Below are positions 1 through 13,398 of a DNA stretch of 64,000 bases, in pieces. Below the pieces are notes generated by a model. It saw nothing but the letters and a program-made list of their open reading frames with translations. It was not told the origin of the DNA and made no database searches. Numbering within the stretch: the stretch's first letter is position 1; every line of letters begins with the position of its first letter. The stretch is from Lophium mytilinum (Eukaryota; Ascomycota; Dothideomycetes; Mytilinidiales; Mytilinidiaceae). The stretch lies in the NCBI GenBank assembly GCA_010093605.1, contig MU004183.1, positions 1,674,001 to 1,738,000 on the forward strand. The letters are read 5' to 3'. Position numbers and translations under genes: made by a program.

Positions 1-1
1 C

Positions 2-175
2 GAGAAATGGATCGTCAACCTGATCCGCGACACCCGCGTCGATGCAAAGATCGACTACCAAGCCGGCACCGTCGTCATGAACCACCCGCCCCAGTCCGTC
101 TACCAGCAAGTGATAGAGCGCACCAAGGGCGGCTTCTTCCGGACCCAAGTCCTCAGCGCCGCTGTTGCGAAATGA
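2..175 (+). CDS. eif3e: eIF3 subunit e (INT6), C-terminal end only
   Basis: The window opens inside a coding exon whose frame begins at base 2 and ends at a TGA at 173-175. The last 57 residues read as the C-terminal tail after the PCI domain of translation initiation factor 3 subunit e, with the landmarks [39 protein letters not shown] and a final AVAK. Subunit e is part of the eIF3 core that loads mRNA on the 40S subunit in the cytoplasm. The start and most of the gene lie to the left of the window. Assignment rests on recognition of this conserved tail; no intron is seen in the visible part. Confidence 0.9.
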   Translation, partial: EKWIVNLIRDTRVDAKIDYQAGTVVMNHPPQSVYQQVIERTKGGFFRTQVLSAAVAK

Positions 176-3100
176 AAATGAATATCCTTTCATCTTGCTT
201 TCACTCTTGGTTTCTCGGGCATGTTTTTTCCTCGGCTTTGGGACGGCTCGCTGTGCTGTGACTCTTGCTTGCAGGGAGCAGAGCGGCGTAATGGTCCTTT
301 TCACGCTTTGCTTGGGTTAGGGCTGGGTCTGCATGCATTGCGCGGGTGGATTGAAACCGTGTGTGTGCTTTGGAGGGCGGGGGAGCTGGGGGGCTGGGCT
401 GGGCGAGAAAGAGAAAAGTGGGCAACACATGCTCACCTGAAGAGTATGAATGGACGATGAATGGCGGGAACGAATGGCTGATGAACATGGCCCTCAAGGG
501 CCAGTCTCAAAAAGATGCCAAGCCTATGAGGGGGGCTCGGAGCTGGCAAAAAGCCTCCCTATCTAGAACTAGCAAATGAGGAAAGTAGATCTCGTATCTC
601 TCCATAGCCGTACTATGAATCAACCGCGAACGTGATCCGCATTGCAGGTGGGGTGAACCACTGTTAGGTAGGTAGAGAAAATGAAGGAGGTGACGCCAAC
701 CGGCTTCCCCGTTCTCGTGGCCCCCGCCCATCGCCTCATTCCTGTCTGCCGCAGATCTGACGCTTTGAGCATCGGTTCCGATGGCATGCTGTTGTCACCT
801 AACCCTCTCCCTGTGGCCGCGTTCCATCTGAAGGGCTTGTGCCTCTCGGCGCGCAAGCCGGGCGATCAGATTGGCGATGTCGAAGATGAGATCGGCTGGG
901 TATCCTGGAAGCGGCTTGCTCTTTCCGCTTCCGCGCGAGATGCGGCGGACAGGTTCGAGGGCGTGCTATGCGGACTTCGGGAGTTTGGGGCAGGGGGTGA
1001 GGAAGAGCCGGACGGTTGGGGCGCGCGCAGGTGAATGCGGGAAACGGGTAGGTGCTCCGTATGGGGTTCGATGATATATGGGTTGGTAGTTGGAAGGGAT
1101 TGGGGGATGCGCGTGGGGAACTGGGGTTCGCGGCGGCGGGTGGCGGGTGTTGTGTAAGGGATGCAGGGAGTTGTGGTCTGGGATACGGAGAGTGGGTTGA
1201 TGGAGTTCTTGTTGTTGGCATGGGGATAGGATCATTGGGTGAGAGTTTGAAGGGTGGAAGCGTGATCACCCGACGGGTTTTAGGATCTGATTGATAGGTC
1301 TGCGTACCTCAATTGGGCTTGATCGATAGTTGGGAGACGGAGTTCGATCCGCAGAGTGCGGGGCTTTGGGGGATCAAGGCTCATGTTTCACAGCAGTGCA
1401 AGCAAGAGACGCGTACCATACTGAAGATCGCAGCAAGACGAGGCGACTTCGTGGTGAGTGAGTCTTGTTGATCACTGCAGACGCCTGCCTGGTGCAAACC
1501 TTTGCTACACCATGCGGACCCTTCCGACTGCCGAACACAGATTGGCCTCTAGAATATGGGGAAGCACTTGCCTTCGAGACATCACGCGTGTTGCGGTGTC
1601 TTTTTGTTGCCACGACGGACAATCATGCCACTTTAAAGCCGACATTCACGACAGCACTGGGCTATGGTCACGACGCCTGAGCGGTCAAAGATCTTTTGCT
1701 TTGTGTTGAACACGTGGCTTGGTGCTTCCAGGTTGTTCACGTCGAGGGGGTGGCTTGCGGCAGGTAGCCGTGGGGACTGGTACCTGTGTACTTGGTACGA
1801 CGATGTGCGACGAGATGGCTGCCGGGATACCGAGTCTCTGGATAACGAAGGCCTGCGACGTTGAGTGGAGATTGTTCATGCAATGCGATAGTGTAAAGGT
1901 GATCCTCGCACCCGCATAGCCTGAGAGTCCTTTGTATGAGCATCCTATAATTGCTGCGAGCACGGTTGAAAAGGATTTAGAAGAAGCTTGATTGGAATAT
2001 GATAGAAAATGCGAAGTGGTCATATACGGTGTGCACTGCACGCGCAGAGCTGTAGCATTGAAAATTGTACTTGACGAAATATGAGGCATACAGAAGGAGA
2101 ACTCTCATTGGTACTAATAAACACGGTCTCGGGTTACTGTGAAATGGCAGAAATGATGCGCGGTTTGGATTATATTCCTCGGAATGATGATTGATACTAG
2201 GCAACCTTTACGTCCCAACAAAGGCAGGTAACGAGTTCAGCGAATGACGCAACACTGTCCCTACAGTCAGAAATCTGGATGAAGCAAGACACGGCGCTCA
2301 CGAGTGATTGGGAGACGGGGCATGGTCGCAGGTGGGGTTGTGGGTGTTCGAGAGCTAGCCAAGAAACACAAGAGAGGAGACCTCCGTGGCGTTCTCCGGG
2401 CGGATCTCCTACCTGGCCGCATAGCGCGATAAGCGGATAGATGCTAGCTTGGATCTAGAGGGCTGCGGGTAGCAACATCAGGAAGGAAGTTAAGAGCAAA
2501 TCGCACAAAGCGGAGCCCTCGCCGGACGTACTTTGCGGCGTGAATAATGGATCGGAGATCCCTCCGTCGCGCGATGGCCCGGCAGCCGGCGTTCCTCGCT
2601 CACTAGAGCTCTAAAACTCCCCACCGAATTAGATTGCTAGACGCGGTCGGAGTCCAATACGGGGTATTCGGGAGCCTTGCGTGCAACCTTTTAGCTTGAC
2701 GAAACCCCCACAGAGATTGTCTGATGTGTTTGGCGATTACAGCATGGCCGTTGCGTCGGCGCAGTCTGTGGTCTGAGTCGGCACCTGTTGGATGCGTAAC
2801 TGCACGGAGAAGAGGCGATCTGTGGATCCCGTTGACAGCTGGACAGCGCAAGTCGGAAGGCTGCACCGTTGTGACGCATTTGCAAGTACGCCTTCACACA
2901 CAGCTCGGAGGGCTAATCCAAGGCAGAAGAAGCTGTATCGCGGCAGGCCGTGACAGGGTGGTGCGTTGTTTCTGAAGCACATCGGAAGAAAGAGTGGAGA
3001 GATCGAAGATCAGCCGATAAGCTTCTCTCGCTTATCTACTTAGCGCCGATACGGCCCGTGCACCAACACCGATGGTGAATGGTGGGTTTCTCGGAGGCCT

Positions 3101-4634
3101 GAGAGGGGCTTTTCTAGAAGATCAGCACAAAACCGGCACGGCCTGGGCTGCTGCGATTTCAAATAGCCTCGAGTGCACTGCCAGTTCACAAGTTCGGCCG
3201 TTTGGAGCTTCTTCATCCCCGAGAACTCTGAGCTCACCTCTGCGTCACCTGGACCAGTGCTACCTGTTGCGATTCTTTGACTGCGGCTGGCGGCCCGCAA
3301 TGCGTTCTTATTACCAAGCAGTGCAGCCCTTGCCGCTGGACGCATGCAGAGCCGAAGAAGCTCGCAATGCGAATGCGAAGTGGCGGCGATGCCAGGGTGG
3401 TGCAGCCCAAGGAGCACGGCAAATCTGCGAGTTTGCTGCGTGTCTGTTGCCCGCCGGCTGTTGGTGGGGGGTTTCATGCAGCTTTCAAGGCTTTCACGAT
3501 GGACACGACAACTGCGGTGCGCCCCCTTGTTCCGGGCAGGCCAGTGGCTCTTCGTCGCCGTGAACACGGCTGCGAGGGCTTTCAATCAGCGCTGGCAATC
3601 CCCCACCGACACTGCTGTCACACCTGCACTTGGCTTCCTGCACCTTTGGCGGCCAAACCGGCATCTCGAGAGCACCGGGCGCCTCGTTAATCGGTTTCGC
3701 GGGTGCCACAGAGATGTTAGCGGGGTGGCCCTGGATGTGCGAACCAACGAGGGCTCCCGCTTCGCCCCAAATGTCTCTGCCCGACCCAGGATGCTGGAGC
3801 GCGGCCAAGGAGCGTGGGAGCATGCTCGCCCTCACGGCCACGATTTCCTTGCACACATGGGGCCGCACGAACGGTGCCGATGCGCGCAGACGACGGCGCT
3901 GCTTAGGGCGCCGTGGCTCCTCTAGGCCCGAGACGATGCCCGCGCGAGCCCATAGGATGGCTGTGATGCTGCCGCGCGAGGCCGCCGAGAAGTCCTTCTT
4001 ATCTAATAACTGCCTCTGTCCGCCGCAGTTGACTCCGCTGCCCTCTAACCTCTCTTCTCCTGTCCCGGCACTTCCCTCGCTCTCCACCTCGAAAACCTTG
4101 GAAGCTCAGGTGGAGCTTGGAACACCAGCAGCAGCTCCCGCAACAAAGCACTCGTTCTCTGCCTCTCCACCCACGGCTTCCGTCATCTCGACGTCGCGCT
4201 CACGCTAGGCGCTCCAGAGCTCCCGAGCTTTGCAGCCACTCTCGACCGTGCGCGGGGTTGTTCCCGTCGTTCCTGTTGTTCCTCTCCACAGCCGCACTTT
4301 GGTTGTCCCAGCGCCCGCCGATCGAAGCACCCTTGCAAAGCCATCGCATTCATCTCGCCCAGGGCCTCGCCATCGACTTTCGCACTTTCCCACCAGCGTC
4401 ACCCCTGCCTGCCCGCGGCTAGCATCGATTGCCGTCCCCGCTAAACTCTAGCTGCCTCTACTTCTGCTGCTCTGTTCCTCGGCCATTGCTCCGGCCATCT
4501 TCTTCCTTCATCACACTTCTATCGTTGTCCCAATTCATCCTATCGCATCGTTTATCTGCCCCAAAAAGCTCGGTATCGATTACAGTACGACAGCCATCGC
4601 TGCCCCCTTGTAGCAGCAACAACACCTCTTCAAG
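176..4634. other. long stretch without a recognisable gene
   Basis: About 4.5 kb between eIF3e and the next gene. Many overlapping frames of 60-197 codons occur on both strands (for example around 3040-4200), but none has a recognisable domain, a convincing start context or consistent splice partners, and they shadow each other. The last ~250 bases (about 4400-4634) are pyrimidine-rich, as is usual for the promoter and leader of fungal genes, and probably belong to the gene starting at 4635. A non-coding RNA or a long upstream regulatory region cannot be excluded. Confidence 0.5.
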
Positions 4635-6071
4635 ATGCCGCCCGTACGCACCAATTCCATTCCTGCCACCATCAAGCCGGTGAAGACGGAACGCACGCAC
4701 GAGGAGAACCAGGAGAGGTATGACCGCGTCTGAGACCATTACCTATATGCACTCAGACTGACATTGCTGTGCAGAGCTTATATTGCAGCTTCAAGACGCA
4801 GTGACCGAAGCCTCGAAGCACGCATCGAGTCTGCCCGGAGAGCATCCGACATCCACAAGAAAAGAACCGGACGCGGTCTTCGCGTTACCGAGAAAGATGT
4901 AATGAACGAGGAAATGTACGAAGAGGAGGACGATAACCTCCCGGCACAGTACCGTCGTTTGACTGCTCATCTCCAAACGCACTCCCTCGACTTCAACAGA
5001 CGCCTACAAGCCTATATTCAGTCCCATGCCGGAACGAGGAACGCATTGGCTACTCCTAACGGAGCGTCCTTTGGAGATGCCTTCCCTATGCAGTTCCCAA
5101 ATGCCACTCAGATCAATTACCAGATGATGCAGCCCATCGCCCCGCCCCAAGTCCTGCCGCCCCAGATGTACCATCAACAGCAGCAGCAGCAACCACAGAA
5201 CTATCGACACGCGCCGTACCCCATGTCACCCTCGAACACGTCGTTTCGTCCCAGTCCTCACCATCGGTCCGCGTCAATTGCTACTACTCAGGAAGCTAGC
5301 TTTCAATCTCACTACCAGCCAACTAGTGGGCCTGAGACTCCTCGCCCAGACGAGCTTCGCCGCAACTCTATGCCTCCCCAAGTATTTTCCCCAGGAACAG
5401 AGACGGATGACCAAACCCGGCCAAACCCTTCGCGGGCCACGACGAACATTCATAATTTGAAACTATCATCCACACCAGCCTTTAATCCATCTCAGGATGT
5501 CTCGACCCCGTCGTACGCCAACACTCAGCAAAAGTCACACATGCACGGCTCGCAGCAAATGCCCCACATGGGCGGAATGGCCCCAGGATTCAACCCAGCA
5601 TCGCAGCACGTCAATATGAACCCTTTTGAGCCTTTCTCAATGGCCCTTCCCACAGAGTCTCAACAATTTCTCGGTACTGGCTTCGGCATGGACCCATACA
5701 GTGCTATGCTTATGAATACAAGCCAGCACATGAGTCAACCGTTCTACAGTTACAACCCGAACCCGTCTTCCAAGTCATCGCCATCCGCTGCAGGCAACGT
5801 CGGTATGAATCAAACCTTGGCGCCATCTTATAATGACTCGTCGCAAACCCCAACTGCGAACGATCCTTATACATCCACCGTCGTCAAGAATGAGGTAGTC
5901 GATACACCATTCGATGCCAACTACGGATTCGGCTTCGATGGCAACTTTAGTGGAAATCAATCCGCAGAGATGACCCGGGTCAGCAGTGCTCAAGGCAGCA
6001 CAGGTGCAGTAACACCTAGCGAATGGAATAGCTTCATCGAACAGAGTGCCTGGGAAACCCCTTCGCAGTAG
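4635..6071 (+). CDS. conserved fungal protein with basic N-terminal segment and Gln/Asn/Pro-rich disordered tail
   Basis: Two exons, 4635-4717 and 4775-6071, joined by a 57-nt GT-AG intron, give 459 residues. The join restores ENQERAYIAASRRSDRSLEA, and the next ~70 residues (ARRASDIHKKRTGRGLRVTE, then NEEMYEEEDDNLPAQYRRL) look like a conserved fungal block of unknown function. From about residue 120 the protein is low complexity: a QQQQQQ run, many Met, Pro, Ser, Asn and His residues, and no membrane segment. This composition resembles fungal transcriptional regulators, but no DNA-binding domain is visible, so the role is open. A nuclear location is an inference. The gene sits alone, with 4.5 kb of empty DNA upstream and 2.9 kb downstream. 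The start was chosen as the first ATG upstream of the splice donor in a pyrimidine-rich leader. Confidence 0.75.
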
Positions 6072-8971
6072 TGCTGCTCACTCTTATCAAAAGCACTTGC
6101 CACATCCATGTCATCTTCCCGATTACACGAATAATACCGATCATCAAGTCAACAACAGTACTATTACACTACCCTGTTGACACCTACACGCCACTGTCTG
6201 CAGTCCGTAACAAATAGTGAAAGACTTCCCTTAGATGTGAGATGGTCGCGCCGGACTACCTGAAGCAGCGTCAGACGAGAGTTAATAGACCTGCGTCCCG
6301 CATTGTATCACCTGGGCTAGTGATGCCCTTCTCATCACGTTTCGCGCTCCTTGTTCCCGTCTAGCTTGGTTATAGTTCATCTGCTGTTGAATTTGACACA
6401 CATCGTGGACGGGTCTGGAGACTGGGTTCTTTTTGTTGATACCCTCTGGGAGCTCGGACTACGGCCATTGGAGCCACCGATCTACTCGTTTTATCTCGCG
6501 CTTCATATTTTCGTTCATTTACTTTTGTATCTGTTATTAGGGCCTTTGAGATCCCGTAGCGAGTTCTCAGGATATGGATTTTGGCCCTGGCTCGCGTTCA
6601 CGACAGCAACGATGGAGTTTTGGGAGGCTGCTATTAGGAGTTGGGCAACAAAACGCAAGGGTTCCATTCGGTTCATTTTCATTCGTTAATTTCCTTCGAA
6701 CACGAGTTGCGTATGTTCGAAGCCAACCGGAGTCTTCGAATCTTCACTCTTAGCGAGCGGTCTGGTTGATCTCTGTGAAATCTATATTGTATAATGGAAT
6801 AAACAAAACAAGCCATAATTTTGCATTCTAATGTGATGTCTCCTGATATGATGCAAGGGATTCACCACCATCGCCCTCATGCGCTCAACGTCGTTCAAGC
6901 GCGGGGATCAGGTCACGTGGGACACGGAGGATCAACTTGCCCTCAAGACTCAAGACCTTCGGCACACTTGAACAATGGAATTTGTCATAATTGCAGTACG
7001 CAGTACGTCTGACCATGGCTCCAGGAATAACCTATGGGGAATTAGTATTCCACAACACCCAACGGCTTTCTTGTGCAACGACGAAGCTCTCAAACGACAC
7101 ATTGTCCCCACAAAAGACGCGTACAATGCTGGCTGGTAGGGGTCTAATGGCATACAGCTGGTCAGAGGTCGACGCGAGGGAGTCTCATAGTCGACCTCGT
7201 GGAGTCTATCTCTCACCTAATCTCTGTGATAAGACGATGATATTCGCTCGGCTACCTCACACGTTTCATCAACCTTCACAGTACCAACAACTCGACATCA
7301 CCGAAGAACCATCAAAGGTGCCAGGGCCTTGGCAAAACATCCGCTCCCGTGTTCTCATGAGCCCTTCCTTACTGAGTCGACCCCGCAAGCAACATATTAG
7401 CCTGCATGTGCGCTCGTCACGGGCGTCACGGCTCAACCGTTACCCTACGCCTAGCGACAGTTACCTCCCGTCGGCTGTTGGCGGGAGGCCCGAGGCATGT
7501 CCTGTGCTTCTTTCCGTTGCCATCTGGTGTATTTGAGTAGATAGCAGGGACTTTGGCGGGCGCTGCCACTGGCACTCCTCCCTCGAAGCATCGCGGCGGA
7601 ACACGGCCTCATCTCAGGGGCTCTCTGTACCTGCATATCTTCCATGCATATGCCATTCTCAATCTGATGATTTCTCGGCAGGGTCTGTGCCACAGCGAAA
7701 GCTTGCATGACAACACGGCAGCTATCCTCGATCAAACAGCGACCCGCGGTTGCACTTAGGGAACTCGCAGGACTCGACATCGGTCGGCTATCTGCAGCAG
7801 CAATGTGATGCCAACCGTCACCGTGCAGTACGGACAAACGTACTGATTCTGAATAGAGGAGTCAATCCCGTCCGCGTTGCGGTCACATTGCAATTGCGAG
7901 TCGGACGATTCCTGCGCCTCCCGGTCCCGGACTAAGTCGAGCTCCATTGTTACTCCAACATCTCTATTTCCGTCCATGGCTGAACCTGATATCAGTGGCT
8001 TTCCCACGTGCAGCCAACAGCTGGATGCGGCGTGGCAGCCCCTCAAGCCTGCTTCCGAGCCTGCAATTACGCATGCCGGCGTCGGTCAAAGATGTCAGTG
8101 CAGCTCTCCCGTCCTGCTTCTGCAATCTTGTCACACTGCGGCTTCGGGACCTGTCCAGGATGGCCGTGGTAACTGCACCTCCTTACCAACTTGATCAGCG
8201 TGGTATTGCTTACAACAGTAACGTGATCTTGTCTCTGTGGTCGTAGAATCGTGCCTCGAAGTCTTGATATGGGCACACTTGGTATCTCGGTCTCAATAGC
8301 AATTTTCCCGGTTCCTTAATGCTGCTCTCATTCAGCTCAGCTCATCAGCAGAGATTTCAGGCTCATGATTGGCGCATGTCGTGCGACTTCGGTAACGGAC
8401 GCCCACCTCATCGCGCTATTGGCACCCAACTTTCGATTCCGAGGCTCTCTTCACCGTGTTACACTATTTGCACTTTTAGCTTATGCGGAGCTTACTCTTA
8501 CTTCGCCCTGCCATTTCTTGTCGCGGTGTCAAATGCTTCGTCTCAAATCCTACGTCAACTCTTCATAGAAGCTGACCAGACTTGCATGCATGCAAGAATG
8601 CATGCCAAGTTCACTAGAAACATAACTACTCGATGTTTTTTCCTCAATTGACACAGCACCTAGATGTGGCCGCTGGGATGACAAGGACCAGGCATGTACA
8701 GCATACTGCCGCCCTACAGAGGCACAGGGTCCACCTCCACTGCGGGTCCTATGCATCGGGACGCGGATATGTAGCGGAAGAACGGACGGCTGTGGACGAG
8801 CCTTGTTTATCCAGTTTGTCATGAGCTCCCCTATATAACGCAGTCCTCACAGGTGACCTGAATTGATCTCTATCTCTACCGCTCTGCTGGCGAATACTGT
8901 CGTTTTTATCATCTTTGACCTTCGTTTCCAGTTACTGTTCCATCCAGGAAGCTTCTTTTCTTCCTTTCACG
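6072..8971. other. intergenic stretch, nothing recognised
   Basis: About 2.9 kb between two plus-strand genes. It should contain the 3' UTR of the gene ending at 6071; a T-rich frame of 112 codons at 6351-6689 lies in that position and looks like chance. Short frames on both strands between 6.8 and 8.8 kb overlap each other and show no domain. The last ~100 bases are the promoter and leader of the secreted protein starting at 8972. Confidence 0.5.
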
Positions 8972-11733
8972 ATGAAGACTTTCACTTTGCTCTCTGCAGC
9001 AGCTTTACTGTCACTATGCTCTGCCAATGTTGTGCCCGGTAAGTTGGTCTGCATGCTGTCGAAGTCGTGTCGAAGCCAACATCGTTCATGTCTCATCGTG
9101 ATATATGAAGAACTCCCTCATATTCCATGCGCTTCCTCAATAACAACACTCTTTTCTAGTTTCTTTCCCTAAAGGTTGCCCTTTTCTACAAGCTGACACC
9201 TGTTTTGAGTAGTGCATCACCCACGATATATTTCCGAGAGATGTGCCAATGAAACTCATCCGCCATATCCAACGTATGGAAACTCAGAGGCGTCGAGTAC
9301 TGTGGGACCTACCGGCATCTCTACTTCAACTCCTTCTGGCTATGCACCCTCGTCTTCTATCTTTGGGACCGGCAGTAGTAGCCATGACAACTCTAATGGG
9401 ACCGCCTCATTCTCGACGTTTGCTCCAACTGGCGCCTCGTCATCTAGCGGGACTGCTCAATCTTCGTACGTTGTGCCTACGTTCTCGCCCTCGAAGAACT
9501 CTACCACGCATCGGTCCACGTTTACAGATAGAACGACGATCCATGTGACCTCTATCCGCAACCATACCGTAACTGTGCCGGTTTTCCCATCCTCGACTGG
9601 CGTCTTACCAACAGGCGGTATCATTAGTAGCTCCTCCTCCTCGCCGCCGTACCCGATATCGAACTCGACTCTTTCCACCGTTGGGCCGACTGGCACCGGC
9701 CCAACGATTCCAGTACCGACAGGAGTTTCCACCTCGAGTTATTTCGTGTCACACTCGAACAGCTCTGTCGCCGGCACCTCAACATCATCGGGTTACACAT
9801 CTCAATCATCCATCTTTGGTGGGACAGGCAGCTCCTCAAAGCCGACGGGAACTGGAGTCACTGCCTCGTCAACGGGAACCTTGCCGTCGTTCTCGAGCTA
9901 CTTCTGGCCCAATTCCACCACTAGTGCGATTGGCCCTACTGGAAGCTCCATCTATAGCACAGGGGCTTCAGGGTCTATCTCTTCGAGTTCTATCGACACG
10001 ACATGTCTCACTGCTGGACCGTCCTCAGCTACTTCATCGCCTAATATCACGTCTCCAAGCGTCATCGTACCAGCAAATTCTACTTTGATAGGAACCTCTA
10101 CTGTTTATTCTACTTCGATTCCGTTGACCACAGGAATATCATCATTTGCGTCAGGAAGCTCCAGTAACTCGGTGAGCTCACAGCTGTCCACGCCCACTCC
10201 CCCTTTCGCAAATAGTTCCACATCGATCTTCAGTGGAACATCAGGTACCGGAACGGGCTCTCTTAGCCTTTCCACAAACTATCCGACAACCACTAGTGCC
10301 CTCTTCGGCACTGGATCGACTTCTTCAGAGGCGTCAACATCAATCCCAAGCGGGCCAGTGTATGGTAGTTCATCGTCGCTGTCATCCTCTGAGTCAAGTA
10401 TCGTGTCCAGCTCATCGTCCTCTCTTTTGAACGCTTCGACTACCTTAGAAGCTTCGAGTTCGAGTATATTTATCCCGTCTTTTACCTCTACCGTATTGAG
10501 CTGGAGCAGCCTAAGCAGTCGGAACGCCACAACCACGTATGCCACGGGAGCTACGGGTAGCTCATCATTCACGACGACACAGGCATCCTCTTCGTCTACC
10601 AGCGGCTATACCATACCTGTATCAACTGCCACTGAATCTACAGGCTCGACTTCGACGTTGCTGTCGTCTACCCCGGTGCTTTCTACTTCCGAATCTACCA
10701 TTGCGATTTCATCTACGCCAGTCCCTTCGAATAGCAGTGTTGTAATCACCGTCACGTCGGAGTCCACCGTTGTCTCATTTATAACGGTCACGCCGTCGAG
10801 CTCAGGCTATTCTGTACCATCGCTAAGCAGTATTTCTTCATCGGCCTTCTCCTCGTTGGCCGTCTCGTACACTTCGGCCACGGAGGCTACGGGCACCACG
10901 AGCAGCTCTATCTCCGGCGCAAGCTCGAAACCCTCAAGTTCGGGATATCCTGTTCCTTCGTCTAGCAGTACATTATCATCGGCAGTCGTCTCGATCACTT
11001 CGGCCACGGAAGCTACGGGTACCACGAGCAGCTCTCTCTCCGTCTCAAGTTCGACGCCTTCAAGCTCAGAATATCCTGTTTCGTCGTCTAGCGGTACATC
11101 TTCATCGGCAATCTCGTCATCGACGGTCTCGCCCTCCACGACCGCCGAAGCCACGGGCTCCACCAGCAGCTCTCTAGTGACTCCTTCTTCAACAGACTCC
11201 TCGTCTTCAAGCGTTGCAACTTCGAGCTCGGGCTATCCTGTACCCTCACTAAGCAGTAAAGTTCCATCAACTCCCTCGTCCTCAGAGGCCTCAGTTACCT
11301 CAGCTACAGAAGCCACAGGCTCCGCGAGCAGCAGCTCTCTGGGTCCCAGTTCATCCACCTCAGCAACACCCGTCTCTTCCTCCGCAATCGTCTCCACTTC
11401 AACTTCCCTCAACGTACCACCCCACAGCATTGCTTCGCTTTCCACGGCCTCCTCATCCTCTCTTCCTGCCCACTCCACCCCATCATCCGCAACTCCAAGC
11501 ATCGCCCATACCACCAGCTCGACAGGAGGAGGATACGGACCCCCGCCAACGACGTTCGCAACCCATTTCAGCGCGTCTAGCATCCACACTCCCTCTTCGT
11601 CATCCTGGGCACACCCTCTGCCAACTCACGGCTACGGCTGGCCTGCGTGGATGAAGGTACGTCTCCCTACTCCTAACAGCAATCACGAAGCATATTACTG
11701 ATACTAATGCAATCATAGTCTGGAGGCTGGTGA
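8972..11733 (+). CDS. secreted Ser/Thr-rich mucin-like protein with internal repeats
   Basis: Three exons, 8972-9038, 9213-11656 and 11719-11733, give 841 residues. Exon 1 encodes a signal peptide (MKTFTLLSAAALLSLCSANV). The acceptor at 9211-9212 is fixed by an in-frame TGA at 9206-9208 just upstream. The second intron has a CTAAT branch site and leaves a five-codon last exon, SGGW plus stop. Almost the whole mature protein is Ser, Thr, Gly, Pro and Ala, with recurring GPTG motifs in the N-terminal third and a ~50-residue repeat near residues 600-790 marked by TSATEATGTTSSS and SGYPVPS. Such chains are heavily O-glycosylated in fungi and sit in or on the cell wall. There is no hydrophobic C-terminal tail, so a GPI anchor is not expected. 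Adhesin or wall protein is the likely class; no catalytic or carbohydrate-binding domain is visible. Confidence 0.8.
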
Positions 11734-12913
11734 AGCGTCGCCGCCATATAGCCACACTGTCTCACATGATCTGGTGTGGAGTTTGAATCACTGATGCCTG
11801 GACTTCTAATTTCTTTCTTCGGTTTCCCTTCTCGTCTTTCTTTTACACACTTTTCGTAGCACGCTGAGCTCTGTCGAGTACGGTGGAAGGGGAGGAGCTT
11901 GGTAGGTAGTTTGATAGATGAGTTAGTTTTCAGGTTGGGACTCGGGCGAAGTGGAGGGAAGGCAAAAGGGGAAGGGAAAGGTGTCTCTGAAATATCTAGG
12001 TACTATAATGGGGGTTTTCTGACCGTGTTTGTTTTCGGTGAGACTAGTGACGCGGTGTGGTGAGTGATGAAGAGTTCGTCGTCCTACGAATCGGACCTTA
12101 CTCCATGGGATTTTGTTTCTTCCTGACACTGTTGGGAGACCGCTAACATGGTCTGAAAGCGCAGCGCTGAGCTCTATAATGCTGCGCTGACGATCGGACC
12201 TTGAGGTTATGCAGTGTCGACGCTGTAGAGAGTGCCCCAGTAGTATTTAAGGATCTTGATTTCATTGGTAGTGATGTGCTGTTCGTTTCTGACTACACTT
12301 TTCCGACTACGAAGTTCTCGCGGAGTGCCTCTGCTGTTGGCATGTCTTCGGTGCTGTCAAGCTCCTAACGTTTACTCTAGAGTCGTTGGATTTTCGGCCC
12401 CTGCCTGGGTCTGATTTCGCGCATGTGTTCGGATGTCACGTGCATGGGGAGCGGAAGTGGGCTATCGAATCGAGGCAGCATCAGAGGGGCTGCGATGCAT
12501 TAACGATAGCCAGTCCGTGCGATTCAGAGTCAACTCCAACATGGAACGGCTGCTTGATAGAGATCGAACAATGGTGTGTGGAGACTTGGGATGCCCCGTA
12601 GACGATGAATAGGAGCTATTTCGCAAATCACAGCATCTAGATCTAGTGTACTGGTGAGATGTATACCCAGAATCGGCTCCAATATCTGCACCCTAAGCCA
12701 GTCCAGTTCCACATTCTCGTAATCGTGCCTCAGAAGCGACTGCAACCCCAAAACGCATCACGACAGCATGACTCGCACAGACAGCAATATTGTGGCACTG
12801 ATATCCGATTGTGCTATCTCATCTCCTCGATATACCCCTCCCACAACGCAGGGCACATGACCCTTCTCCGCCATCGCCCACCCAATCCATCCCATCCTTG
12901 CGAGCTATCCCAT
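11734..12913. other. intergenic stretch between convergent genes
   Basis: About 1.2 kb between the 3' ends of the secreted Ser/Thr-rich gene and RPS20. It should hold both 3' UTRs. Only short, unconvincing frames are present and no repeat or RNA gene is recognised. Confidence 0.5.
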
Positions 12914-13398
12914 CTAAGCCGCAATGGTAACCTCAACCTCGACACCAGCCTCGATGTTGATAATGATCTGCTTGACCACCTCGGTCGGCGCGTTGAGGTC
13001 GATGAGGCGCTTGTGCACGCGCATCTCGTACGTGTCCCAGGTCTTGGAGCCTTCACCGCAGGGCGTCTTGCGGGTCGTGACCTTGAGCTTCTTGGTCGGC
13101 AGGCGGACGGGGCCCTTGACGCGGAGGTCCTTGGTCTTGGCGCGGTCGATCAGCTCCTGGCAGACCTTCTCGAGCGACTTGACGTCTGTGGGTGGGTGGT
13201 GTTAGAAATGTGTTCGTGGGGCAGTGGAGCGGGAGAGGGGTGGCGCACTCTTGGAGGTCAAGGTGATGCGGATCTTGTGGACCTTGGGGCCTTCGCCGAA
13301 GTCTGGAGATGAGGCGTTAGTTTTGCGATTGCGATTGCGAATCTGGGAGGGAGTGAGGTGGAGGACGCACCCTTGTCGCCTTTTCCGTAGCTGGCCAT
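12914..13398 (-). CDS. rps20: 40S ribosomal protein S20 (uS10)
   Basis: Three exons on the minus strand, 13371-13398, 13249-13302 and 12914-13185, give 117 residues. The start is [20 protein letters not shown], followed by [56 protein letters not shown] and the C-terminal [10 protein letters not shown], which is the full length of eukaryotic uS10. The protein is a core component of the small ribosomal subunit head in the cytoplasm. The first exon is only 28 nt, and early introns of this kind are typical of ribosomal protein genes in filamentous fungi. The gene is divergent from the CUE-domain gene at 13752, with 353 bases between the two start codons, so the two probably share a promoter region. 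Confidence 0.96.

Noticed and set aside
3040-4208. Overlapping frames of 160-197 codons on both strands
   Set aside because: They shadow each other, have no domain and no convincing start or splice context.
6351-6689. 112-codon hydrophobic frame after the gene ending at 6071
   Set aside because: T-rich 3' UTR-like DNA; hydrophobicity follows from composition, and no transcript signal supports a gene.
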